Both the position numbers and the translations under genes were made by a program. Below are positions 1-7,976 of a DNA stretch of 64,000 nucleotides, in pieces. How positions within the stretch are numbered: the stretch's first letter is position 1; the number at the start of each line of letters is the position of its first letter. Below the pieces are notes generated by a model. It did not search any database, had not been told where the DNA came from, and worked only from the letters and a program-made list of their open reading frames with translations. Origin of the DNA: Polyangia bacterium (GTDB lineage Bacteria > Myxococcota_A > Polyangia > Fen-1088). The stretch is taken from positions 62,001-126,000 of the forward strand of contig DATATI010000007.1 in the NCBI GenBank assembly GCA_036268875.1, in the 5' to 3' direction.

Positions 1-1
1 T

Positions 2-736
2 TCCTTTCGCCCCCGCCTGGTCGACGGCGACCAACGAAAGGTGCGGCGGCTGGTCTGCGACGGCACGGCGGTCCCCTTCAAGGACCAGTCCTTCGACTTC
101 ATTTTTTCTTCCAGCGTTCTCGAACACGTGCGCGATCGCGCCGCCGTCTATCAGGAGATGCGCCGTTGCCTGCGTCCCGGCGGGTTGATGTTGCACATCA
201 TGCCCTCGCGCACGTGGAAGCTGCTGCAGCTGATCTTCTACTATCCGCACCTGCTGATCGGCGGCGGCGATCTGCTACTGGATCGTCTGAGCCGGTTGTC
301 CGTCAGCGCCAGTGGCGCGGGCGCGGCGGCTCTGCCAGCGCTGGCCGCCCCCACCGCGGCGCCGCCGGCCGCCCTGTCGTTCGATCGCTGGAGCGATCAG
401 CGGCGCTGGCGCGTTTCGCTGCGCACGGTGTTGCAAGGAATGGTGCCGCGGGTTCACGGCGAATACCCTGACCACGTGCGAGAATGGGTCGGCTTCGGCG
501 CCGAGGCGTGGAAGAGCGAATTTCAGGCCGCCGGCTTGCACGTCTGCCGGATCGCGCGCCTGCCCCTTTATTCGGGTTATGGCTTCGGCCTTGAACGCCT
601 GCGCCACTTCGGCGAACGGATGGGACTGTCGGCGCACAACGCCTTTCTGATCTCGACCGAAGCGCAAGCGCCCGCGTCGGCCGCCTGGTTTGATTCGCCG
701 CCTCTGCCGCAGTTGAAGGCCGCGCCGCCGGCCTAG
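2..736 (+). CDS. Class I SAM-dependent methyltransferase, 5' end cut by the window
   Basis: The visible 244 codons are the C-terminal part of a class I methyltransferase. The stretch DGTAVPFKDQSFDFIFSSSVLEHV followed shortly by LRPGGLM matches the post-SAM-binding motifs of the Methyltransf_11 group, in which an Asp-Gly or Asp-Ala contacts the adenine and the LRPGG strand follows. The glycine-rich SAM loop is absent because it lies upstream. A GTG at 41 could be read as a start, but the frame stays open to the first base, so the true start is outside. An Ala/Pro-rich insert near codons 95-125 is unusual and probably a linker. The substrate cannot be named. It ends 10 bases before a convergent phosphoesterase gene. 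Confidence 0.75.
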   Translation, partial: SFRPRLVDGDQRKVRRLVCDGTAVPFKDQSFDFIFSSSVLEHVRDRAAVYQEMRRCLRPGGLMLHIMPSRTWKLLQLIFYYPHLLIGGGDLLLDRLSRLSVSASGAGAAALPALAAPTAAPPAALSFDRWSDQRRWRVSLRTVLQGMVPRVHGEYPDHVREWVGFGAEAWKSEFQAAGLHVCRIARLPLYSGYGFGLERLRHFGERMGLSAHNAFLISTEAQAPASAAWFDSPPLPQLKAAPPA

Positions 737-746
737 GCGATTGGCC

Positions 747-1913
747 CTAGGCGGCCCGCAAGGTGATCACCGCGATCTCTGGCGGCACGCCCAAACGAAT
801 GGGCGGTCCGGTGGTGCCGAGGCCCCGGTTCACGTAAAGCGTGGATTCACCAATCTTGTAGAGATCGGTGGTGAACGACGTCATCAGCCGGGCCAAGTTC
901 CAGCGCCGACCAAAGATCGGCATGGCCAGCTGGCCGCCGTGCGTGTGTCCGGAGAGCGTCAGGTCCACGCCCCGTTGCGCCGCCTGGGAGAACAGCGCGG
1001 GATCGTGGGCCAGTAGGACCGCCCTTGTCCCGGGTGGCCTCTTGGCCAAGGCCCGGTCCAGGTCGTGACGCTGGGACCAGGTGTCGTCGACGCCCGCGAG
1101 GTGAATCGTCGCCTCGCCACGCTGAATGTCGACGCCCCGATTTCGCAGCACCGACAGGCCGGCACCTTCCAGCGCCTGCACCATCGCTTCGCCGTCAGTG
1201 AAGTAGTCGTGATTGCCCATGCAGACGAAGACCCCGTCGCGGGCGCGCAGACGTCCCAGCTCATTCGCAACCACGGAGACAAACGCCGGCCCGCTGGCGA
1301 TCAGATCGCCGGTGACGGCGACCATGTCACCCTTGAGCTGATTGGCCGCGGTCACCCACCCCGCCACCCGCGGGCGGCGGGCGTACGGTCCGCAGTGCAG
1401 GTCGGAGATCTGCACGATGCGATAGCCATCAAACGCCTGCGGAAGTCCAGCGATGACCACCTCCCGCGCGCGGATCCACGGACGCTGGCGAAAGGCGATC
1501 ATCACGCCAACGACCGTGATCGCCAGCGCAAACACGAGACTGACGTTGGTCCGCAGGTGAATCAGCCACCCGACGCCCAGCGCGAGCGGCGCCGCGAACA
1601 GAAAGACCAGCCCCGCCGTCCACCAGATGAAAAACGGCCACGTCACCAGGTACAAACGCACCGGAGCGGTCGCGCCCCACAGCGCCCGCCGGTTTCGCAG
1701 GCCGAAGAGAAAAGCTGCGCTCAGCGCTGCCGGCACGATCAAGACGGGCGTGACGTGCCCGCAGAGCCGCACCAGTGCCAGAAATAGCGGAACCGGAACG
1801 CCCGCCACGGCGAAAAGCGCGATCAAGATGAACCGCGCTGGCCGGCTCCGACGCACGGGCTGACGTTCAGACGCTGGCGACACCCTGCAACCATGAAACG
1901 TCCGTCTCGTCAC
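747..1913 (-). CDS. Membrane-anchored metallophosphoesterase (YkuE/YaeI-like)
   Basis: A 388-residue protein with about four hydrophobic segments in residues 28-141 followed by a calcineurin-like phosphoesterase domain. All metal-site motifs are visible: SDLH (D171, H173), TGDL (D203), GNHD (233-236), a lone His in LLAHDP (H303) and GHTHGGQ (322-328). Family members are binuclear metal hydrolases. YaeI and YkuE act on phosphodiesters such as UDP-sugar-lipids or are anchored to the cell envelope, but the substrate here is inferred only as an envelope phosphodiester. The start is a GTG and no strong ribosome site was seen, so the first about 25 residues are uncertain. It is convergent with the methyltransferase and downstream of an AraC-type regulator on the same strand. 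Confidence 0.88.
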   Translation of the reverse strand: MTRRTFHGCRVSPASERQPVRRSRPARFILIALFAVAGVPVPLFLALVRLCGHVTPVLIVPAALSAAFLFGLRNRRALWGATAPVRLYLVTWPFFIWWTAGLVFLFAAPLALGVGWLIHLRTNVSLVFALAITVVGVMIAFRQRPWIRAREVVIAGLPQAFDGYRIVQISDLHCGPYARRPRVAGWVTAANQLKGDMVAVTGDLIASGPAFVSVVANELGRLRARDGVFVCMGNHDYFTDGEAMVQALEGAGLSVLRNRGVDIQRGEATIHLAGVDDTWSQRHDLDRALAKRPPGTRAVLLAHDPALFSQAAQRGVDLTLSGHTHGGQLAMPIFGRRWNLARLMTSFTTDLYKIGESTLYVNRGLGTTGPPIRLGVPPEIAVITLRAA

Positions 1914-1949
1914 CGCAACCGGTTCGTCCGTTCGACGATCGGTGCCCGG

Positions 1950-2906
1950 TCAGCCCTCGCCGTCCTTTCGTAAGGTGGCCCGAAATTGATCGGGCGTCGT
2001 CCCCAGCGCGCGGCGAAAATGCCGAATGAGAATTCCCGTCCGGTCGATGTCCGACGCCGACTGCGAATCCGCGTCGGCTTTGCGACCCGGCCAACCGACG
2101 TCTTGCGCGATCAACTGCAACGGCCGGTGCGGCGATTCCACCAACGCGCGGCAGGTGCGAGCCACCAGGATGCGGCTTTGATAGACCGAGGGCGGAACGC
2201 CGATCTCTTGCGTGAACGCGTGCACCAGATAATGGGGATGACAGCCGGCTGCTTCCGCCAATCGCGCCAGGTCGTATCCCTCGGTGCAATTCTGGCGCAG
2301 GTGAACCAGCGCCTTGCGAACCGCCGCGGCGCCGCGCGTGGGCATCACAGCGCCGCGCGCGTGCTCGGCGCAATTGGTGATCAAGGCGGCCACCAACGAC
2401 GTCAGATTCTCCAGGTGGCGCTCCAGATCGCGCGCGCACAGGCAGCGCGATTGGCCGACGCGGCGGCCGAATAGATTGGTGCACAGGCCGCGCTGGATGC
2501 GGCGCAAGGCGCCCAGAATCGCCGGGTGGCCTGACCCTGGATGCGGATGGGCGATATTCAGATCGCGGTGTTTCCAGCCCAGCGTGCGCGCCGTCTTTTT
2601 CATCAGCGATTCGCTGACCTGCACGACGATGAAATCCGCGAGCGGCGTCCGGCTGACGTTCGCGTGCAGCTCGCCCGGCTGCATGATCATCGCGTGCCGC
2701 AGGTCAGCGACGTAAAGACGATGGTTGTATCGCCACGGCACCGCCGCCTTGGCCGACATTTTCGTCACCAGGCAAAACGAATAGGTCTCGTGAAAAATGA
2801 CCCAGCGCTTTGAGCTGCGACGCGCTTCGAGAACCCAGAAATCTGGCGTCAGATGGTGAAACCGAACATCCCCTTCGCCTTCGTCGAGCCCTGGCGCGAC
2901 CGGCAT
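1950..2906 (-). CDS. AraC-family transcriptional regulator with an insertion in the second HTH
   Basis: A 318-residue regulator. The N-terminal 190 residues are a sensor-like region without a recognised ligand motif. The C-terminal part has the AraC double helix-turn-helix: DLARLAEAAGCHPHYLVHAF (about 211-231) and then LIAQDVGW followed by LIRHFRRALGTTPDQFRATLR. In typical members only four or five residues separate VGW/VGF from the recognition helix. Here about 19 do (residues 273-291, rich in Asp and Ser), so the second motif carries an insertion of roughly 15 residues that keeps the frame. It may regulate the phosphoesterase just downstream, 36 bases away, but that is only context. Confidence 0.8.
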   Translation of the reverse strand: MPVAPGLDEGEGDVRFHHLTPDFWVLEARRSSKRWVIFHETYSFCLVTKMSAKAAVPWRYNHRLYVADLRHAMIMQPGELHANVSRTPLADFIVVQVSESLMKKTARTLGWKHRDLNIAHPHPGSGHPAILGALRRIQRGLCTNLFGRRVGQSRCLCARDLERHLENLTSLVAALITNCAEHARGAVMPTRGAAAVRKALVHLRQNCTEGYDLARLAEAAGCHPHYLVHAFTQEIGVPPSVYQSRILVARTCRALVESPHRPLQLIAQDVGWPGRKADADSQSASDIDRTGILIRHFRRALGTTPDQFRATLRKDGEG

Positions 2907-3080
2907 GCCGACCTTTCCGTTTTGAAGGTGGACCAGCTCAATCCGAAACGACGGCGCTTCTTGTAGCTTGCGAACGGCCGCGCGGATAGTACGGGATTGC
3001 GAAATCGCTTACAGGCGGCCACTGACGGTTTTTTTACAAGCCGCGCGTCCCGATCGCCTGGCCTGCTCGCATTCGACCTT

Positions 3081-3293
3081 GACGCCGCCCCCTGGCCGCT
3101 GCCGTGGCGGCGCGGCCATCTCGCCGGCGGCGTAATTGACGTCGTTGCCATCGATGAGCTGCACCACCCTGGCGGCAAGCCCGATCGAGCGCATGTACTT
3201 GAGGCTGGCCGGGTCGAAGCTTTGAACGAAGATGGGCGCGGTCTTGCTGTTCAGTCCGTTGTCGTTGATCAGCTTGACGATGGCGCCTTCAGT
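3081..3293 (-). pseudogene. Fragment of a GlpQ-type glycerophosphodiester phosphodiesterase
   Basis: In one minus-strand frame about 70 residues read like the C-terminal part of GlpQ-type enzymes: LVKLINDNGL-like, FVQSFDPASLKYMRSIGL and VVQLIDGNDVNYAAGEM. These match the conserved FxQSF...LK...LVQLID pattern of that family. Neither the catalytic N-terminal half (the HRG and E/D metal ligands) nor the rest of the C-terminus is present in any frame nearby, and the flanking codons do not resemble the family, so this is a decayed remnant. It lies in the otherwise empty 2907-3427 interval, where no intact gene, RNA or strong repeat was seen. Confidence 0.6.
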
Positions 3294-3427
3294 CTCTCTT
3301 TTGCATGACTCCCTGCGCGTGGCGGTGACGAGATCCGAACGGCTGCGCAACGACCACGTGACGGCGGCGGCCATTTTGCCGATCGACGGGCGCCGCGCGA
3401 TCGTCAGGCCTGAGTTGCCGAAGCCCG

Positions 3428-3943
3428 ATGGATGATTACGGTTTCAGCATGGCCACCCGCGGTTTATTTTCGGCCTTCGTGGCATGGTTTGTCTTGTCGC
3501 TGCCTGGACGCGCAACATTGGCCGTGGATCTGTCGTCCGCCGCCATCTTGCAAGATCTTCACCGGTCGAATCAGGAGGCGCAGGAGCTGGGGCGATTGGG
3601 ACAACGCAAAGGCAACACCCAGGAAGCGCGCCGCTTCGGGGACATCGTCTACTACGATCACCGCACCGCAGAGCGGAAGGTCAGCGCGCTGGCCAAGGCG
3701 GAGAAGGTCCAGCTGGTGAAGGTGCCGCCCGCCGAGCGGCCGCTGCCGCCGGGCGCCGAATTCGACGCCGCTTTCGCCGAGATCGTCATCGCCGACCATC
3801 AAAAAGATCTCGCTGCGGTGTCCGAGGCCATCAACAGCACGACGGACAAGTCGCTGCAAAAGATTTTGGGCCAGCAATTGTCCATGCTGCAACGACACCT
3901 GGACATCGCCAAAAAACTGCTGTCCACCGAGCGGAAGAACTAG
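3428..3943 (+). CDS. DUF4142 exported protein
   Basis: A 171-residue protein. A signal-peptide-like hydrophobic stretch (about residues 12-32, ending near GRATLA) precedes an all-helical domain. That domain has the DUF4142 pattern: SAAILQDLHRSNQEAQELGRLGQRKGNTQEARRFGDIVYYDHRTAERKV, with the family's D/H-containing second helix pair and a later FAEIVIADHQKDLAAV. DUF4142 proteins are ferritin-like or helical-bundle proteins of unknown role, often found in envelope or stress contexts. An in-frame ATG at 3449 (MATRGLF) would give a more compact signal peptide. No ribosome site decides between the two starts. The gene is convergent with the receiver/kinase pair. Confidence 0.78.
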   Translation: MDDYGFSMATRGLFSAFVAWFVLSLPGRATLAVDLSSAAILQDLHRSNQEAQELGRLGQRKGNTQEARRFGDIVYYDHRTAERKVSALAKAEKVQLVKVPPAERPLPPGAEFDAAFAEIVIADHQKDLAAVSEAINSTTDKSLQKILGQQLSMLQRHLDIAKKLLSTERKN

Positions 3944-3963
3944 CCAGCGACTTTAGCGAGCGA

Positions 3964-4317
3964 CTAGCGCGCGCAGAACTCGCGCACCACAGAAAGCAGG
4001 CCGTCAAATCTCAACGGCTTTTGCAGCACGCGCGTGACGCCGGCCGGCGCGTCGATCGGCGCCGACGAGTAGACCACGACGGGGACGGTGGCCAGCTCGG
4101 CGCGCTGACGCAGCTTCGCGAAAAATTCCCACCCGTTCATTTCAGGCATCAGCAGGTCCAGGATCACCAGGCAAAGCCGGCCGATTCCTTCGAGCTTGTT
4201 CAACGCGTCCCGACCGTCGTGGGCGGCGACGACGGCGTATCCATTCAATTCGAGGGCCTCGCGCATCATCTCGCGCAGCTCCAGCTCGTCCTCCACCAGC
4301 AGCACCGTGTGGGTCAT
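3964..4317 (-). CDS. Single-domain response regulator
   Basis: A 117-residue stand-alone receiver domain. The acidic pocket (E9, D10), phospho-acceptor D54 in VILDLLMPEMNGWEFF, Ser85/86 at the Thr/Ser switch position and K100 in LQKPL are all present. There is no output domain, so it must act by protein contact or as a phosphate relay. Its ATG directly follows the TAG stop of the upstream PAS kinase with no gap, so the two are almost certainly co-transcribed and cognate. Confidence 0.88.
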   Translation of the reverse strand: MTHTVLLVEDELELREMMREALELNGYAVVAAHDGRDALNKLEGIGRLCLVILDLLMPEMNGWEFFAKLRQRAELATVPVVVYSSAPIDAPAGVTRVLQKPLRFDGLLSVVREFCAR

Positions 4318-5520
4318 CTAACGATCGTCTTTCTTCGCGCTGGTCCATGACTGGCGAGGCAAAGTGACGCGAAAATCCGTCCCCTCTTCCGTGACGGAGC
4401 GAACATCCAGCGCGCCACCGTGCGCACGAACGATCTCTTTGGAAATGTACAGCCCCAGGCCCAACCCTGACGTCTTTGACGTGCGACTGTCGCGCTGGCC
4501 CCTTCGGAACGGATCGAACAGGACCCGCTGCAGATCCTCGGGAATCGGTGGGCCGTCGCTGTGGACGTCAACGCGTACCGTGTCGTCGTCGACGCGCACG
4601 GTGATGGTGACCGGCCTGGCCCCATCGCCGTGAAGGATGGCGTTGCCGATCAGATTGGAAAAGACCTGTTCCAGCCGATCCGCGTCCCAGTTGCCAACGG
4701 CCGAGGGACAGGCGGGCACGATCTCCCGGGACGGGTAGGCGGCTCGCATCTCGTCGACAATGCGGCTGACGATGTCGCGCAGGTCAACCGGCTGGGGACG
4801 CATGGGCAAGCCGCCTGCCAATCGACTTCGGGTGAGATCGAGGATCTGTTCGATCATGCGAGACATGCGCAGCGAGCTGGCGCGCATGCGATCGATGACC
4901 CGCAGCATGGTTGGATCGGTGGCCCGCTGCCGAAGAATCCCCGCGCCCATGTCGATCGAGGCCAGCGGATTTCGCAGGTCATGGCCCAGGATGGCCAGGA
5001 ACCGTTCCTGAAATTCCTGCACCTGGGTCGTGGCCGCCAAGGTCGCCCTCTCCGCTGCCAGCGCGCGCTGGATCTCCTCTGCTTGCCGCCTCTCGGTCAG
5101 GTCGCGCGTCACCTTGGCAAAACCGACCAAGACGCCGTCTGGGCTGTAAAGCGGGGTGATGGTGACGTTCGCCCACATGCGCGAGCCATCCTTGCGAACG
5201 CGCCAGCCTTCCTCTTCAAAGCGGCCCTCGCTCACGGCCACCTCCAGTTCGCGGTCGCATTTGCCGGCCAGGGCTTCTTCCGGCGGATAGAAGACCGAGA
5301 AGTGTTTCCCGATGATCTCGTCGGCTTTGTATCCTTTGATGCGCTCGGCACCGCGGTTCCAGGTACTGACCCGGCCGGTGGGGTCCAGCACGAAGATGGC
5401 ATAGTCCTTCACGCTGTCGACCAGCAGGCGAAAGGTCTCGGCGTCTTTTCCGGACGCTAGCGCGGGGGAGCGACCGTTTCGGCCGCGCTTTGGTGGCGAT
5501 GGAGGTGAACCGGCTGGCAA
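4318..5520 (-). CDS. PAS-domain sensor histidine kinase
   Basis: A soluble 400-residue kinase. It has a PAS domain at about 27-143 (ending in the PAC-type VGFAKVTRDLTERRQAE), a short helical linker, a HisKA helix with phospho-acceptor H180 in LAILGHDLRNPLASID, and a HATPase domain with an N box (LIGNAILHG), a G1 box (DVHSDGPPIPEDL, somewhat degenerate) and a G2 box (SGLGLGLYISKEIV). There are no membrane segments, so it probably senses a cytoplasmic or redox cue through PAS. The first codon of the open frame is TTG, preceded closely by an in-frame stop, so the real start is TTG 5520 or slightly downstream. It is followed without a gap by its receiver partner. Confidence 0.88.
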   Translation of the reverse strand: MPAGSPPSPPKRGRNGRSPALASGKDAETFRLLVDSVKDYAIFVLDPTGRVSTWNRGAERIKGYKADEIIGKHFSVFYPPEEALAGKCDRELEVAVSEGRFEEEGWRVRKDGSRMWANVTITPLYSPDGVLVGFAKVTRDLTERRQAEEIQRALAAERATLAATTQVQEFQERFLAILGHDLRNPLASIDMGAGILRQRATDPTMLRVIDRMRASSLRMSRMIEQILDLTRSRLAGGLPMRPQPVDLRDIVSRIVDEMRAAYPSREIVPACPSAVGNWDADRLEQVFSNLIGNAILHGDGARPVTITVRVDDDTVRVDVHSDGPPIPEDLQRVLFDPFRRGQRDSRTSKTSGLGLGLYISKEIVRAHGGALDVRSVTEEGTDFRVTLPRQSWTSAKKDDR

Positions 5521-5583
5521 TGGAAAACCCTAAGAGGCCCTTCCTGGCAACGTAAACGAAACGAAGCAACGAAATCAGCCGAC

Positions 5584-6030
5584 CTAAAACTCCGCGGCGA
5601 CCGGATCATCCAGCGCCTGTGCCAGCACATCGAGATCGAACGGCTTGACCAGGTGAAGTTTGAACCCCGCTTCGTGCGCCAGCCGGCGATTTTCTTGCTG
5701 GCCGTAGCCGGTGACGGCGATCAGCAGAAGATCCGCACGTACGCCCGCGACGACCCGCAGACGGCGGGCCAGCTCATAGCCGTCCATACCAGGCAAACCG
5801 ACGTCCAAAATGGCGATGTCCGGCGACGCATCGATGGCGCATTTAAGCGCCTCGTGACCGTCGCCAGCCTTGGCCACCAAAAACCCACGCATGGCCAGAA
5901 TCTCGGCCAGGGTCTCCCGCACGTCATCGTCGTCGTCCACCAGCAGTACCCGCCGACGGCAGGTCTTGATGTCGCTGGATGAGGCACTTTGGTCGGAACC
6001 AGGCGGTCGCGGGGGATGGCCGTCTTTCAT
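5584..6030 (-). CDS. Single-domain response regulator
   Basis: A 148-residue receiver protein. A Ser/Pro-rich leader of about 25 residues precedes a receiver domain with acidic pocket residues 32-36, phospho-acceptor D76 (ILDVGLPGMDGYELA), T107 in AVTGYG and K129 in LVKPF. The GYGQ...AGFKLHLVKPFD pattern is typical of receivers linked to CheB-CheR-PAS hybrid systems. The frame stays open to 6291, but the ATG at 6030 has an AGAAGG ribosome site just upstream, and the longer extension reads as non-coding low-complexity Arg/Ala. No output domain. Confidence 0.87.
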   Translation of the reverse strand: MKDGHPPRPPGSDQSASSSDIKTCRRRVLLVDDDDDVRETLAEILAMRGFLVAKAGDGHEALKCAIDASPDIAILDVGLPGMDGYELARRLRVVAGVRADLLLIAVTGYGQQENRRLAHEAGFKLHLVKPFDLDVLAQALDDPVAAEF

Positions 6031-6067
6031 GGATCCTTCTCGCAGCGAGGGCAGCGGCGCTCGGATT

Positions 6068-6089
6068 GTAGGGTTGCACCGCGCCCTAC
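6068..6089 (-). repeat. Inverted repeat in the leader of the receiver gene
   Basis: GTAGGG (6068-6073) and CCCTAC (6084-6089) form perfect 6-base arms around a 10-base loop. The repeat lies about 40 bases upstream of the receiver ATG at 6030. It could be a transcript hairpin or a protein site. The role is unknown. Confidence 0.35.
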
Positions 6090-6104
6090 GGGAGGGGGCG
6101 AACG

Positions 6105-6136
6105 AAAAAAAATGTCCAGCCTCGCCGATCGCTAGG
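6105..6136 (-). terminator. Possible intrinsic terminator after the methyltransferase
   Basis: On the minus strand, just after the methyltransferase stop, a short GC-rich self-complementary stretch (GCCT...AGGC arms around AGCGATCGGCG) is followed within seven bases by a run of eight T. The T run is the only one of that length in the neighbouring intergenic DNA. The stem is short, so this is tentative. Confidence 0.3.
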
Positions 6137-6983
6137 CCCGTGCCGTCACGACGAACGCGGCGCCGTCCATCCAGACGCCGCGCGCGCTGGCAAATGGCTC
6201 CAGCGCCGCCGCCAGCGCTGCGTCCAGCGCCGGGCGCAACGCCTCGGGCGCGTCGGCCATCGCCCGCGAGGCCGGACCGAGTAATCGGCAATATGCCACC
6301 GCCTGCGCTACGGTCATGGCCCCGCCCAGATGCACCGGGTTTTCCCAGCGATCGATCACGACGCTGGTGAATCCGGCGTCCAAGAGAATGGTCCGCACGC
6401 GATCGGGATCGGCCAGATAGAACGGGCCCGGGTTATCCGGCTGCAACATGGATTGCAGCGGCGCGGGCGGCAGCACGGCGGTCACCGCGCGCAGCGGGAG
6501 GTCCGCCCACGGATTGCGGGCCAGCGCTTGCCAGCAGGCGAAAGAAAGGTGTCCACCGGGGCGCAGGGCGCGGCGCAGGTTGGCGAAGGCAGCGCGGGTG
6601 TCCTGAAAAAACATCACGCCGAAACGCGAATACGCCGCATCGAACGCGCCGGCGTCAAACGAATGAGTCTCGGCGTCGGCGACGGCCAAGGCGATCTGGG
6701 GCCGGCCCTGGGCGCGCTGCCGGGCGCGTTCCAGCATCGGCACGGAAATATCCACGCCCAGTACGTAACCTGCCCTTCCAACGATGTCGCCCAGCTGTAG
6801 CACCGTCTGCCCGCAGCCGCACCCGACGTCGATGATCCGCTGGCCCGACGAAAGCGCCAACTGGACGATGGCCGCCCGGCCGATCGGATCGAGCTGAGCA
6901 TCCGTCTGTTCCTGCACCTTGGTCCAGGCCAGGCCGGCGCGTTCGGTGAACACCGGCTCGCGCGGAAGGTCGCCGTCGGTCAT
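6132..6983 (-). CDS. UbiE-like class I SAM methyltransferase
   Basis: A 283-residue methyltransferase of the Methyltransf_25/UbiE type. The SAM-binding glycine loop is IIDVGCGCGQTV (about 50-61). It is followed by the acidic VLGVDIS strand, the ADAETHSF adenine contact, and RRALRPGGHLSFACW. The region AYSRFGVMFFQDTRAAF is the usual post-motif strand. The substrate is unknown, and small-molecule methylation is likely because no protein- or nucleic-acid-binding extra domain is visible. It is a single gene on the minus strand between receiver and SPW-type genes. Confidence 0.85.
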   Translation of the reverse strand: MTDGDLPREPVFTERAGLAWTKVQEQTDAQLDPIGRAAIVQLALSSGQRIIDVGCGCGQTVLQLGDIVGRAGYVLGVDISVPMLERARQRAQGRPQIALAVADAETHSFDAGAFDAAYSRFGVMFFQDTRAAFANLRRALRPGGHLSFACWQALARNPWADLPLRAVTAVLPPAPLQSMLQPDNPGPFYLADPDRVRTILLDAGFTSVVIDRWENPVHLGGAMTVAQAVAYCRLLGPASRAMADAPEALRPALDAALAAALEPFASARGVWMDGAAFVVTARA

Positions 6984-7031
6984 GCCGCATCTTACCGGTG
7001 CGGCGGCGGCCGGGCCATCGCTGTCGACCGT

Positions 7032-7397
7032 CTACAAAGACTTTGGGCGCAGCGGCCAGCCAGGGCCCGCCGGTTTTGCCCGCGACGCTGGAACGATCAC
7101 GCGGCGCGGTCGATCGCCCGTCAACGCGCTGGCCAGCAACAAGGCCGCGCACAGAGCATTGTTCACCAGCGTCAGATCGGTGAACGGCAGCGTCAACAGC
7201 GCGAAGCAAAACAACCACAGCGCGATCATGCCGTTCAGATAGCGCATCCACCCGAAGAAATAACTGGCCACTGCCAGGATGGTCACCAGCATTCCGCACA
7301 CAGCCGCGTTGGTCTGTTGCGCCGGCAAATGCGGCCAGGCAAACACCGACACCATCAGCCACAGTCCAACGAAGGTACTCACCACGCGCATGAACAT
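7032..7397 (-). CDS. SPW-repeat-like small membrane protein
   Basis: About 121 residues with four hydrophobic helices arranged as two related halves: VGLWLMVSVFAWP...NAAVCGMLVTILAVASYF and MIALWLFCFALLTLP...NNALCAALLLASAL. This two-fold pattern (xGLWL..S.F......N....G) is that of SPW-repeat integral membrane proteins of unknown function. The ATG at 7397 is preceded by an excellent GAGAAGGAGGGCCTC ribosome site. An upstream in-frame extension to 7697 has no support. It is divergent from the C39 peptidase operon, sharing a promoter interval of about 160 bases. Confidence 0.75.
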   Translation of the reverse strand: MFMRVVSTFVGLWLMVSVFAWPHLPAQQTNAAVCGMLVTILAVASYFFGWMRYLNGMIALWLFCFALLTLPFTDLTLVNNALCAALLLASALTGDRPRRVIVPASRAKPAGPGWPLRPKSL

Positions 7398-7560
7398 GAG
7401 GCCCTCCTTCTCATTCTTCACTTCTTCGATAGCGCGCCTCGCACTTTGAAATGTGGCCATTGCCGGACCGGCGTCAAGCAAGGGAACGCCCCTTGCGCCG
7501 TCGATCATCGGCCACAGGTTTTCTGATGGACTCTGCGTGCCTGCGGCCAAGGGAGAAAAT

Positions 7561-7920
7561 ATGATTGAGCTGACAGTCGACCATGCCTGCTTGAAGCGAT
7601 GTCCTATATTGGCGCGCCGCCGATCGCGCAGTCTTTTACCGATCGCGATGTCGATCGCTCTGACATTGCTGCTGGGAACCGCGGACGCTTGGGCCAAGGG
7701 CAGCGCACTGCAAGCTGGCGCGCCGCCGGTGCAGGCGACCTCCGCCGAGTCCGTCGCCCGGCGATCAGAAGCCAGGGGTTCAGCGACGGACGGCTCTTAT
7801 GCCCAACGCGAGGCAGCGGCCGCCGGCCTGGAGAACTTCAAAGGCGGCGACGTGGTGATCATCAGCAGCACCACCGTGATCATCGTGCTGCTGATCATTC
7901 TCATTCTGGTCATTATTTGA
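7561..7920 (+). CDS. Small exported protein with a Gly-Gly site and a hydrophobic C-terminal tail (possible C39 substrate)
   Basis: A 119-residue protein starting at the ATG after GGGAGAAAAT. Residues about 24-46 form a signal peptide (LLPIAMSIALTLLLGTADAWA). The middle is polar and Ala-rich. The end is ENFKGGDVVIISSTTVII followed by an unbroken run of Ile/Leu/Val to the last residue (119), with the Gly-Gly at 95-96. It overlaps or abuts the next gene, which encodes a C39-like peptidase. C39 enzymes are known to cut after double glycines. The layout recalls the PA2779/PA2778 pair of Pseudomonas (small protein with hydrophobic tail beside a C39-like peptidase), although the sequences differ. 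That it is a processed substrate is inference. Confidence 0.7.
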   Translation: MIELTVDHACLKRCPILARRRSRSLLPIAMSIALTLLLGTADAWAKGSALQAGAPPVQATSAESVARRSEARGSATDGSYAQREAAAAGLENFKGGDVVIISSTTVIIVLLIILILVII

Positions 7921-7976
7921 GCGCGGCGCCGATAGACTTTCGCCGCGCCCCCAAATTCACTGCTCCACTTTCGGCG

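Noticed and set aside
6031-6291. Upstream extension of the receiver gene frame
   Set aside because: Low-complexity Arg/Ala text that overlaps the methyltransferase end. A clear ribosome site supports 6030.
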